NCBI GenBank assembly: GCA_964417785.1
Contig: CAYQJO010000093.1
Coordinates: forward strand, 1 to 15,455
Length of the DNA: 15,455 bases
Reading direction: 5' to 3'
From: DAOTUL01 sp034437435
GTDB taxonomy: Bacteria > Chloroflexota > Anaerolineae > Aggregatilineales > Phototrophicaceae
In this document: positions 6,557-13,621 of the stretch, piece by piece
Numbering within the stretch: the stretch's first letter is position 1
Layout of the letters: each line of letters opens with the position of its first letter
Program-made: the position numbers and the translations under genes
Notes under the pieces: generated by a model
What the model was told of the DNA's origin: nothing
Databases searched by the model: none
The model's input: only the letters and a program-made list of their open reading frames with translations

Positions 6557-8977
6557 TTAGCCATCCAGAAGTGCGTAGGCGTTTTCTGCATAGTCCTCTG
6601 CCGTGCCGCTGCCCACATCAATCATCGGTGTGTTGTGCGACTCGGCCAGCATCTTCTCGCTCTGAATCCGCTCTTTTAGTTGCCTGACGTCGCGGTCGTT
6701 TGGCTCATAGTTCAGTGCATCATCAATCAGAAGCTCAGCAACGGTGATATGACGCCGGCTTTGCAGCAGCAGCCGCGCCAGTTCGACAATGACACTGACG
6801 ATGTTGTCGACATTATCGCTGACATACGCCAGATGGAGAGCCTGACGATAGCGGAGAACCGCCTCACCAAGCTGGCCGGATTGCGTGGCGGCGTAGGCCA
6901 GACTACTCAGTTGCAGACCTTCCTCTTCGCGGTCCCCGGTCTCACGCGCAATATACAGCGCCGATGTGTGGAAGTTGACTGCTTCCGCCCACCGGCCTAA
7001 TTCACCGTAAGCGCTGCCCAGACCGCCGAGTGTGCGGCCCTCGTAATCGCGCTTTTCCTGTGCTTTGAACAGTGCCAGACATTGTTCCCAGGTGTCGATG
7101 GCGTTTTCCGGTTCGCCGTTGTCGAGTTGAGCAAAACCGAGTTTATACAGAATGATGGCTTCGTTTTGCTTATCGTCACGCTGGCGAGCGATTTCCAACG
7201 CCGCCGAGTAATCCACGTCCGATTGCTCACTCTCGCCCAGTTGTTCACGGGAGTCGCCCAGAGTGACAAACATCTGCATACGTGACTCTGGTTCGTCCAT
7301 CTCCTGCGCCAGTTTGACACCCCGCGAGGCGTGCATGATGGCAGCCTGATAATTTTCAGTTTTCGCCATCAACGCCGAGAGCATATCGAGGGTTTCCAGG
7401 ATACCGGTTTTGTCGTCCAGTTCTTCGTAGATCGTCAACAATTCAGCATAGGTGGCGATGGCTTCGTTTTCCATGCCCTCTTCCACCTGGAGATCACCAA
7501 TGGCCTTGAGGACTTCGATCTGTTTGGGACCGTCACCGGCCTGCCGGAATTGGGCCAGGGCTGTGCGCAGTTGGGTGATGTCGCGGCTGGAAAGATCGAC
7601 CGCTTCACTGACCGGTACTGCGACATCGGCGTCGTCAGTCTCATCAAACACATTACTGATGAAGGTCGCTTCCAGCACCTCATCGGCCAGTGCTTCATCC
7701 TCATCATCTTCGATTTCGTCGTCGGGAAAGTCGTCTTCGGGAAGCGGCAGGGCTTCCTCTGGCGGAGTATCAGTATACGCCGGGAAGGCCGTCGCCGAAC
7801 TTCCGGCCAGGGTGCGTAGGCGCTTCTGTTCGTAACGATGATCCTCGAAAAAGCCTTTTGTCTCAAGAATATCGACCAGATCAGAGACAAATGTCCGGTT
7901 GTCCTGGTCCGCCGCCCACTGAGCTGTGACCATCACGTTCTCCATCTCGATTGCAGCATCGGACTGGCGAGCGAAATCGAGAACGGCATCAAGGACTTTG
8001 CTCTGTAAACCGTTCAACCGGTTGGAATTGCGCAGCCATGTACGGGCAAACTGGTATACCGTCGGGTGCATCTGATAATACGGTTTGCCACCGCGCTGAA
8101 TGCGACTCACCAGATAAAGCTGGGACAGGATACCCATCGCTTTAGCGACGGAGTCTTCTGGCGCACCGCTGAGAACGCTCATAAACGACGGTGAACCCTT
8201 ACCGGTCAGTGTAGCCCCAAGATACAACACCAACCCTTGAAGCGGCTCGGTCAGGGAGCGGAAACTCACGATGAAGGCGTTGGTCGGGCTGCTGCCGCCG
8301 GAAGCCTGGGCAATCTGCTGCATCAATTTGACGTAGGTCGCAGGGGTCTGCTTGCTGGCGATCATGGCACGGGCCGCCACAATAATGCCCAACGGTAAAT
8401 ATCCGACCAGACGGGTCAACTCAAAGATATTCTCGTCATCCGCTGTCATGCGGGCCTCGCGCCTGAACAACTCGGCGGCCTGCTCCGCATCCAGCTTGTC
8501 AAGACCGAGGACAGCCCACGCCCCGTCAAGTTTCTGTTCGGTGGCGACCAACACCGGCAGGCCGTTCACACACCGGCTGACGAAACGTGAGGCGACATCG
8601 GCTTCAATCTCGCCATCGATGACGAGAAACGGTTTGTTGCTCTTGAGTGTGTTTTCCACCGCACCGATCATGCCAACGGGATTGTCGCTGTGGGTGATCT
8701 CCTCAACGTTGTAAGCGCGTCCCACCCGGACCAGCAGTTCTTCCAGCGGCGGGTTATCGACATTTAACCAGAGGACTCCCCCTGGTTGTTGGGTATAGGC
8801 CCCGGCCAGTGTCGCCGCCAGCGCTGTTTTGCCCACGCCTACAGGTCCGTGAATCAGCACCGGGTGTCCGGCTTTGAGTCCGGCATAAACCTGCTTGAGC
8901 GCCGTTTCGCGCCCGACGAGTTTGCCGGTCGATACCGGCAGTGCTTTCGCCTCGTGTATCGGTGCTTCGTAGGACAT
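6557..8977 (-). CDS. STAND-type NTPase with C-terminal TPR repeats
   Basis: This 806-residue cytoplasmic protein is built like NB-ARC/STAND signal-transduction ATPases. An N-terminal LVGRE motif (20-24) leads to Walker A GPVGVGKT (44-51), then hydrophobic Walker B PFLVIDG (116-122), a sensor-like VLVATEQ (142-148), and GYLPLG (192-197), which corresponds to the NB-ARC GLPL motif. A winged-helix-like part ends with YYQMHPTVYQFARTWL (300-315). Residues about 405-455 are a very acidic, probably disordered linker. From about 465 to 770 follow helical TPR-like repeats such as AIATYAELLTIYEEL (506-520) and AIDTWEQCLALFKAQ (626-640). ATP-driven oligomerisation triggered by a TPR ligand would fit the class. 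No effector domain (nuclease, protease, TIR) is seen. GGTGAGG lies five bases before the ATG. The role and its link to rsmI are unknown. Confidence 0.88.
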   Translation of the reverse strand: MSYEAPIHEAKALPVSTGKLVGRETALKQVYAGLKAGHPVLIHGPVGVGKTALAATLAGAYTQQPGGVLWLNVDNPPLEELLVRVGRAYNVEEITHSDNPVGMIGAVENTLKSNKPFLVIDGEIEADVASRFVSRCVNGLPVLVATEQKLDGAWAVLGLDKLDAEQAAELFRREARMTADDENIFELTRLVGYLPLGIIVAARAMIASKQTPATYVKLMQQIAQASGGSSPTNAFIVSFRSLTEPLQGLVLYLGATLTGKGSPSFMSVLSGAPEDSVAKAMGILSQLYLVSRIQRGGKPYYQMHPTVYQFARTWLRNSNRLNGLQSKVLDAVLDFARQSDAAIEMENVMVTAQWAADQDNRTFVSDLVDILETKGFFEDHRYEQKRLRTLAGSSATAFPAYTDTPPEEALPLPEDDFPDDEIEDDEDEALADEVLEATFISNVFDETDDADVAVPVSEAVDLSSRDITQLRTALAQFRQAGDGPKQIEVLKAIGDLQVEEGMENEAIATYAELLTIYEELDDKTGILETLDMLSALMAKTENYQAAIMHASRGVKLAQEMDEPESRMQMFVTLGDSREQLGESEQSDVDYSAALEIARQRDDKQNEAIILYKLGFAQLDNGEPENAIDTWEQCLALFKAQEKRDYEGRTLGGLGSAYGELGRWAEAVNFHTSALYIARETGDREEEGLQLSSLAYAATQSGQLGEAVLRYRQALHLAYVSDNVDNIVSVIVELARLLLQSRRHITVAELLIDDALNYEPNDRDVRQLKERIQSEKMLAESHNTPMIDVGSGTAEDYAENAYALLDG

Positions 8978-9011
8978 AAGAACCTCACCATGTCAGCCCA
9001 GTATGAGGTGA

Positions 9012-9041
9012 AGTATACCACCCATGCTTAAGTCACAACAA
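9012..9041 (-). promoter_or_regulatory. Promoter of the STAND-rsmI-rpsD operon
   Basis: On the minus strand TGGTATACT is an extended -10 (TATACT at 9017-9012, five of six consensus bases, preceded by TGn). Upstream are overlapping -35 candidates: TTGTGA (9038-9033, spacer 15) and TTGTTG (9041-9036, spacer 18). Transcription would begin near 9005 and give a leader of about 28 bases holding the GGTGAGG ribosome site. The promoter starts just two bases past the moaB stop, so readthrough from moaB is also possible. Confidence 0.5.
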
Positions 9042-9042
9042 T

Positions 9043-9549
9043 TCAGCGAATAACTTCCCAGGCGAGGTGATTGATTTCGGGAATAACCAGCTTTTCCATC
9101 GCCGTCTTGACTGCGTTGGTGCTGCCCGGCATAGAGACGACCACCGTGTTTTTGTACACACCGGCGGTAGCGCGGCTGAGCATCGCGGCAGCACCGATCT
9201 CCTCATAGCTGAACATACGGAAAAGCTCGCCAAAACCGGGCAGAGTCTTTTCCAGGTAGCGGCTGATGACATCGTAGGTGGTGTCGCGTGGAGAGATGCC
9301 GGTGCCGCCGTTAAACAGCACGATCTGAACGGCTTCCATACTGCACAGATCGTCCAACGCACGGGCGACCTGATCTGGCTCATCCTTGATGATACGATAG
9401 GCGGCGATATGGTGGCCCAATCCGGTCAATCGCTCGTCGAGGTAGGCCCGGTTCCTGTCGGTTTCAGGGGTGCGCGTATCGCTGACAGTGACGATGGCGA
9501 CGGTCACGGGACCGCTGCCCGCCTGTTGACGATGGTCATCTGCGCCCAT
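9043..9549 (-). CDS. moaB: MoaB/Mog-family molybdopterin adenylyltransferase
   Basis: The 168-residue protein belongs to the MoaB/Mog family, which adenylates molybdopterin before molybdenum insertion in cofactor synthesis. Signatures are VTVSDTRTPETD (20-31), the binding loop FNGGTGISPRDTT (79-91), ELFRMFSYEEIGAAAMLSRA (108-127) and MPGSTNAV (140-147). Length is normal for a single-domain bacterial MoaB. The start is the ATG at 9549, with AAAGGA seven bases upstream; an in-frame TTG at 9555 overlaps that ribosome site and is unlikely. No other molybdenum cofactor or molybdoenzyme gene is in the window, so its partners must be elsewhere. It follows the PspC-domain gene after 54 bases and may share its transcript. 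MoaB and MogA are not cleanly separable by eye. Confidence 0.93.
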   Translation of the reverse strand: MGADDHRQQAGSGPVTVAIVTVSDTRTPETDRNRAYLDERLTGLGHHIAAYRIIKDEPDQVARALDDLCSMEAVQIVLFNGGTGISPRDTTYDVISRYLEKTLPGFGELFRMFSYEEIGAAAMLSRATAGVYKNTVVVSMPGSTNAVKTAMEKLVIPEINHLAWEVIR

Positions 9550-9603
9550 AATCAAATCCTTTTTGCGCTGAGTGTAGCCGATATAGACGCAGCCAGACAG
9601 TCC

Positions 9604-9792
9604 CTAATACTCTTCGGGGATAATGACCCACATGATGATATACAGCCAGAATCCGCCGCTGACGGCGAAAAACGCCAGGACAAAAGCCAGTCGCACCAGC
9701 GTCGGATCGATGTTGAAGTATTCCGCCAGACCACCACAAACACCGCCGATCATCCGCTCCGACCGGGAACGGGTCAGTCGCTTGCCTTCCAT
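9604..9792 (-). CDS. Small PspC-domain membrane protein
   Basis: This 62-residue protein is essentially a single PspC domain. Residues 3-15 are basic, followed by the signature MIGGVCGGLAEYFNIDPTLV (about 14-33) and a hydrophobic helix of about 24 residues (RLAFVLAFFAVSGGFWLYIIMWVIIP region) ending in PEEY. PspC-type proteins sit in the inner membrane and, in enterobacteria, sense envelope stress with PspB. Stand-alone copies like this one are common in other phyla with no known partner. AAGGAG lies eight bases before the ATG at 9792; a GTG immediately before it is an alternative start. No PspA or PspB gene is nearby. It lies between a methyltransferase gene (57 bases upstream) and moaB. Confidence 0.9.
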   Translation of the reverse strand: MEGKRLTRSRSERMIGGVCGGLAEYFNIDPTLVRLAFVLAFFAVSGGFWLYIIMWVIIPEEY

Positions 9793-9848
9793 CACACGAT
9801 CTCCTTGTTATGTGTTCTGATCTATGATTTATTACGCTTATCGGCACA

Positions 9849-10628
9849 TCAGGGTTGCAGTTTACGCGCACGCAGCGCCAGAAACAGCGGGATTTCGTCA
9901 TCTGCCATTTTCTCCGCCTTACTGCGGTTCTTCTTGAGACTGGCATCACCAACGGCAATCTCTCGCATCTGATCCACCAGGAGACCGAAGCTGGCAAGCG
10001 TGTTGACATAATCGCCAATGGCCCGGTGAAAGCTAATGGTGACACCGGTCTGGTGCTGCTTCATCGGCACTGGCAGCGGCGACAGGTAGCGATCCACCCG
10101 CCGGTACTGCAATTTGCGGTTTTCGTCATAACCCCACCCACTCTGGCGCGGGATTCGGAAGGCCGGATGGGTCATCAACAGGACCGCCCGCCCGTCAGGT
10201 TTCAGCGCCCATTCCGCGCTCTGGATAACGCTATCGAGCGGGTCCATGTCCTGGATACTGAGCAGGAACACCACCGCATCAAACGACGCCGCATCAAGCG
10301 ATGCGTCAGTCGCCAGCCGGGCCACATCGGCTTTGAGGAAGCGTCCGTGCTGGCCGTGATGCTGGCGGGCGTAGGCCAGCAGCTTCGGGCTAACGTCGAT
10401 CCCGGTGTAATGCGCCCCCGTTTTAGCGACGTAGGGAGCCAGCACACCCTGCCCGGCACCCATATCCAGAATCGCTTCGTCGGGCTGCGCATCCAGCAAG
10501 TCCAGCACCGCCGGAATTGCCAGTTTGCGGTGATGGATGCTGCCACCTTTTCCCACCCATCCATCATACCAGGCGGCGACCGCATCCCAACCCCGGCGTG
10601 GTTTTCGTTGTGATCGTTTTTCACTCAT
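9849..10628 (-). CDS. Class I SAM-dependent methyltransferase
   Basis: The 259-residue Rossmann-fold methyltransferase should use S-adenosylmethionine. Motif I is ILDMGAGQGVLAPY (53-66), the ribose-binding acidic residue is D78 in GIDVSPKLL, D101 in LKADVARL follows strand 3, and FDAVVFLLSIQDM (116-128) is motif IV. The ALKPDGRAVLLMTHPAFRIP segment (141-160) is motif V/VI-like, and the following WGYDENRKLQYRRVDRYL part is a substrate-side insertion that I associate with a widespread uncharacterised subgroup. The N-terminus is rich in Lys and Arg. The start overlaps the stop of the YfhO-like gene by eight bases (ATGAGTGA), so the two are translationally coupled. The substrate is not predictable; a small-molecule or lipid target is as likely as any. 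Confidence 0.88.
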   Translation of the reverse strand: MSEKRSQRKPRRGWDAVAAWYDGWVGKGGSIHHRKLAIPAVLDLLDAQPDEAILDMGAGQGVLAPYVAKTGAHYTGIDVSPKLLAYARQHHGQHGRFLKADVARLATDASLDAASFDAVVFLLSIQDMDPLDSVIQSAEWALKPDGRAVLLMTHPAFRIPRQSGWGYDENRKLQYRRVDRYLSPLPVPMKQHQTGVTISFHRAIGDYVNTLASFGLLVDQMREIAVGDASLKKNRSKAEKMADDEIPLFLALRARKLQP

Positions 10629-12738
10629 GCTGTAATGGTAGCGGAGAAGGGCGCGGTTTGCGAAGGGAGAAGACCACCGTGCCGATCATGAGGATCACGG
10701 TCAGACCGCTGACGACCGCGCCCACAATGACACTATCCGGCACAAACACGATCTCCACATGCTGATCCACACCTGCTTCCAGCGGAATTCCCATCAGACC
10801 GGCGTAGGTATCGACCAGATCGACCGGATCGCCGTCCACCGATACTCGCCAGCCGGGATACAGTGGCATGGAGACGGTCAGCAGTGCCGGTGTGCCGGTG
10901 GAGACGGTCATACTCATGCGTTCGGCGGAGTCCAGGCGAAATCCCTCGACGGTGCTGAGACCGGGACGCTCACCAGGAAGTTCAACCGGCGCGGGTTCCA
11001 GCAGGATGGCGGTCTCGCGCAGATCGACACGCGGGTCGGCCATAAACTGACGGGCGAAGTCGGGGTTAGCCTCTGCCACGATGGCGTCGTAGACCAGATG
11101 CGCCATCGGTCGCGGATCAATCATCTCGAACAGTTCGTAGTCCGGACCGTAAGCCAGCAGTTCGAGTGGAACATCCGTCGGGGCGGGTTCGGCCAGTGTG
11201 ACATAACGTACCGACAGCACCTCCCAGAAGCGCTCCACCGGAATCTGGCGCAGTTGGTACGTGGAGTCCAGCGGTATCGGCCCGATGCCGTAAATATCAG
11301 GGATGCGCCAGTACAGACCGTAAGACTGCACCCCGGCACTGCCGTCCACGCGCCATTGAATGTTGCCGTCCGTCACCTGAAGCTGGTCGAGCATAACCGG
11401 CGGTTGCACGCGATTCTCCGGGCTGTCCAGCACAAAGTTATTTGAGCGGGTGTTGACCGTGAACAGGTCAACCACCAGAATCAACAGGATCAAGGCTGGC
11501 GCATGGGTGAAGGTGGTCAACAACCCGGCCATGACGATCACGAAGACCAATACGCCGGTAGCGGCAACCGGGCTGCCGACCGCCAGCAGCAGCAGATGGA
11601 CGGCGAAAAAGCCAGTCGCCATGATCTGCACCGTGCGCCGGTCACCGTTGGCGATTTGATCCGCTGCCAGGACCGCCAGCGCAAACGACACGATGAAAAC
11701 CATGTGTTCCTGCAAGCGAAAGACGCTGACTCCCGGCAAAACCAGATAGAAGACGTCGTAGACAATGCTGTTGCGCCCCAACGAAATACCCAGACCAACC
11801 AGCGCCACCGCCCCCCAGAATATCTGCGGTGGTCCAGCACGGATCAGGCGAGCGAGTGCCAGCAGCAAACCGGCCACGCCAACATATAGCGGCAGCCAGG
11901 AACCATCCTGCGACGGCCATAGGATATGGGTAAGCTGGTCGAAGGGCAGGCCGTTGGATTTGTCCAGGTAGCCGTATTGGTCCAACCGGGCCGAGAGCAG
12001 CGTGAACTCGACCGACGGTAGAAGTTGGATCATCGACAGGCCGCCGCCAGCCAGCAGTGCCAATGCCATGCGCCATCCCACCGCCCACCAGCCCATCCGG
12101 GCGCGATACCCGGCGAAGGCGAAGTAGGCCAGTGCCACATAGACGGCTTGCATGGTCGTCTGCGGATGGCCGGCGGTGAAAGACAGACCGACCGCGGCAC
12201 CGAAGAGCATCGCGCCGCACACCGGCCAGCGGTCAATACTGAGATGTGCGCCGATAAGCATCAACGGCAGCCACACCGTGCTTTCCAGGATGCTCACCTG
12301 GAGCATGGGGTAGGCGGTCAGATAGCCACCATAGGTGAAGATCACCGCACCGGCCAGCGCTGCCAGCGATAGCTTGAGCAGCAGGCGCAAGAAGGCGTAG
12401 GTCATCACGCTGGCAAGCCAGTAGTGGGCCATCACTTCAAGTTGAAAATCGTAAATATCCCAGTCGCCCCTGAGCAGCAGGGCGGCGATCCAGCGCGGTG
12501 GATACCATGCGGCCAATTGCAGATTGGCGGCGAACGGCTCTCCGGCGTAGTTATAGGGATTCCACAGCGGAATCTCTCCCCGGTGAATACGTTCGATCTG
12601 ATAATCGGCATTGGCGAAGAACTGGACGGTGAAATCACCCTCGGTGAAGATCAGCCGGTCGTCCGGCAGGAGGACGCGCCAGAAAAAGAGCGCCCATAAC
12701 AGCGTGAGCGCTCCCAGGGCCAGCAGGGTTTTTTTCAT
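10621..12738 (-). CDS. YfhO-like polytopic membrane protein
   Basis: This 705-residue membrane protein matches the YfhO pattern of GT-C-fold proteins. After a first helix (about 5-24) comes an extracytoplasmic loop with FTEGDFTVQFF (31-41), GEIPLWNPYNYAGEPFAANL (54-73) and WYPPRW (78-83), which is the family hallmark. About ten more helices follow up to about residue 430. The C-terminal 250 residues are a soluble beta-rich domain that includes YPGWRVSVDGDPVDL (627-641), ending with a final helix and a basic tail. Firmicute YfhO proteins take part in lipoteichoic acid glycosylation; the role here is probably sugar transfer to a surface polymer, unproven. The ATG at 12738 shares one base with the upstream stop (TGATG). 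Its stop overlaps the methyltransferase start. Confidence 0.85.
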   Translation of the reverse strand: MKKTLLALGALTLLWALFFWRVLLPDDRLIFTEGDFTVQFFANADYQIERIHRGEIPLWNPYNYAGEPFAANLQLAAWYPPRWIAALLLRGDWDIYDFQLEVMAHYWLASVMTYAFLRLLLKLSLAALAGAVIFTYGGYLTAYPMLQVSILESTVWLPLMLIGAHLSIDRWPVCGAMLFGAAVGLSFTAGHPQTTMQAVYVALAYFAFAGYRARMGWWAVGWRMALALLAGGGLSMIQLLPSVEFTLLSARLDQYGYLDKSNGLPFDQLTHILWPSQDGSWLPLYVGVAGLLLALARLIRAGPPQIFWGAVALVGLGISLGRNSIVYDVFYLVLPGVSVFRLQEHMVFIVSFALAVLAADQIANGDRRTVQIMATGFFAVHLLLLAVGSPVAATGVLVFVIVMAGLLTTFTHAPALILLILVVDLFTVNTRSNNFVLDSPENRVQPPVMLDQLQVTDGNIQWRVDGSAGVQSYGLYWRIPDIYGIGPIPLDSTYQLRQIPVERFWEVLSVRYVTLAEPAPTDVPLELLAYGPDYELFEMIDPRPMAHLVYDAIVAEANPDFARQFMADPRVDLRETAILLEPAPVELPGERPGLSTVEGFRLDSAERMSMTVSTGTPALLTVSMPLYPGWRVSVDGDPVDLVDTYAGLMGIPLEAGVDQHVEIVFVPDSVIVGAVVSGLTVILMIGTVVFSLRKPRPSPLPLQHE

Positions 12739-13535
12739 CAAACGTCGAGCAAGACTTTCACATCGAGCTTCCAGGCGATGTGAAGCGCTTGCAAGAATTC
12801 CTTAAAATCAGTCACAGAGGTGTCGTCGCGGTCGAAATACTGCATCAGGAAGGGGTGGCGGCTCTCAACATCGGCGGGGGCCGGGGTGATGTTCATAATC
12901 ACATCGGCCTCCAGGTCCCGTTCAATGGCATTGAGGAACAGCAGCAGCAGTGCACCGTGATTGGGCAGGATATTCCCCACACCAAAAATCATCTCGAACA
13001 ACTGGTTGCCGTCGATTTGAAATTCACCCAGGCGACGCGATGAAGCCAACCGGTCCTCAAAATACAGATCACCGGATTCGCGCAGCGGTCGCACGGTCTC
13101 ACCATCGTACTTGAACTCGCGGATTCCCTGGCGCAGCAGCATCCACACTAGCGTTTCATCCGGCACCGGCAGGTTATCCAGCAGCCATTTTTCGGCAGCG
13201 GCGGAGATCGGATACTGGATATAGCCCATACAGCCGAAGGGCTGCCCGCTGCGGTTGGCCGGGCAGCCCTGGCAGTGATGGGCCACCGGTTCCAGCGCCG
13301 CTGCCTCATCCAACAAATCCTGGACGACGATGATGCGCGTTTGTTCTTCGCCGTCGGGGGTGTTGCGGGTGAACTCAAATCCCATCTCGCTGGGGGGGCG
13401 TTCATCGCCGTTCTCGCGGAACAGGCGGATGATGGTCTCGGCCCGTTCGGCCCCCTTCAGGCGCTCCATGATGCTGTAGGTGCCGATTTGCTGCTTGGGG
13501 GTGCAGCTATAATCGATAATGTAATCTATTGCCAT
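12738..13535 (-). CDS. Unrecognised protein with CxxC-x10-C cysteine motif
   Basis: I do not recognise this 265-residue soluble protein. It has no signal peptide or membrane segment. Near the middle is HHCQGCPANRSGQPFGCMGY (86-105), in which C88, C91 and C102 with H86 and H87 could bind zinc or an iron-sulfur cluster; a fourth cysteine is C11 in the N-terminal IDYSCTPKQQ. The rest is mixed alpha/beta, with repeated acidic patches and a helical C-terminus. It looks like a conserved, intact protein because the codon pattern matches its neighbours. The ATG at 13535 has only a weak ribosome site (GGA eight bases upstream). Its stop overlaps the YfhO-like start by one base, so it leads a coupled set with that protein and a methyltransferase. 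Confidence 0.8.
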   Translation of the reverse strand: MAIDYIIDYSCTPKQQIGTYSIMERLKGAERAETIIRLFRENGDERPPSEMGFEFTRNTPDGEEQTRIIVVQDLLDEAAALEPVAHHCQGCPANRSGQPFGCMGYIQYPISAAAEKWLLDNLPVPDETLVWMLLRQGIREFKYDGETVRPLRESGDLYFEDRLASSRRLGEFQIDGNQLFEMIFGVGNILPNHGALLLLFLNAIERDLEADVIMNITPAPADVESRHPFLMQYFDRDDTSVTDFKEFLQALHIAWKLDVKVLLDV

Positions 13536-13565
13536 GTTGCGTGTCCATCACTTGCGTCGCCAGCC

Positions 13566-13571
13566 ATTGTA
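13566..13571 (-). promoter_or_regulatory. Candidate -10 box for the 13535-9849 operon
   Basis: The minus strand reads TACAAT (five of six consensus bases), which would start transcription near 13559 and give a leader of about 24 bases. No convincing -35 lies 16-18 bases upstream, and there is no extended -10. Readthrough from the hydrolase gene is the alternative. Confidence 0.3.
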
Positions 13572-13594
13572 ACGGCAAAGTCACGGGTTTGGCG

Positions 13595-13621
13595 AGGGGC
13601 GCAGCGACACAGCGCCCCTAC
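13595..13621 (-). repeat. Third palindromic repeat unit (GTAGGGGCGC type)
   Basis: On the minus strand GTAG leads into AGGGGCGC, a nine-base loop and GCGCCCCT (arms 13612-13619 and 13595-13602). The layout copies the two units at 28-85: GTAGGG, then a GC-rich hairpin, with different but still complementary arm bases. The TAG of its leading GTAG is the stop codon of the hydrolase gene. It has no T run, so it is a weak terminator candidate at best. Confidence 0.55.

Noticed and set aside
6557..8977. STAND ATPase as an anti-phage (Avs-like) defence gene
   Set aside because: No N-terminal nuclease, protease or TIR effector, length is taken up by ATPase, linker and TPRs, and the neighbours are ribosomal genes, not defence genes.
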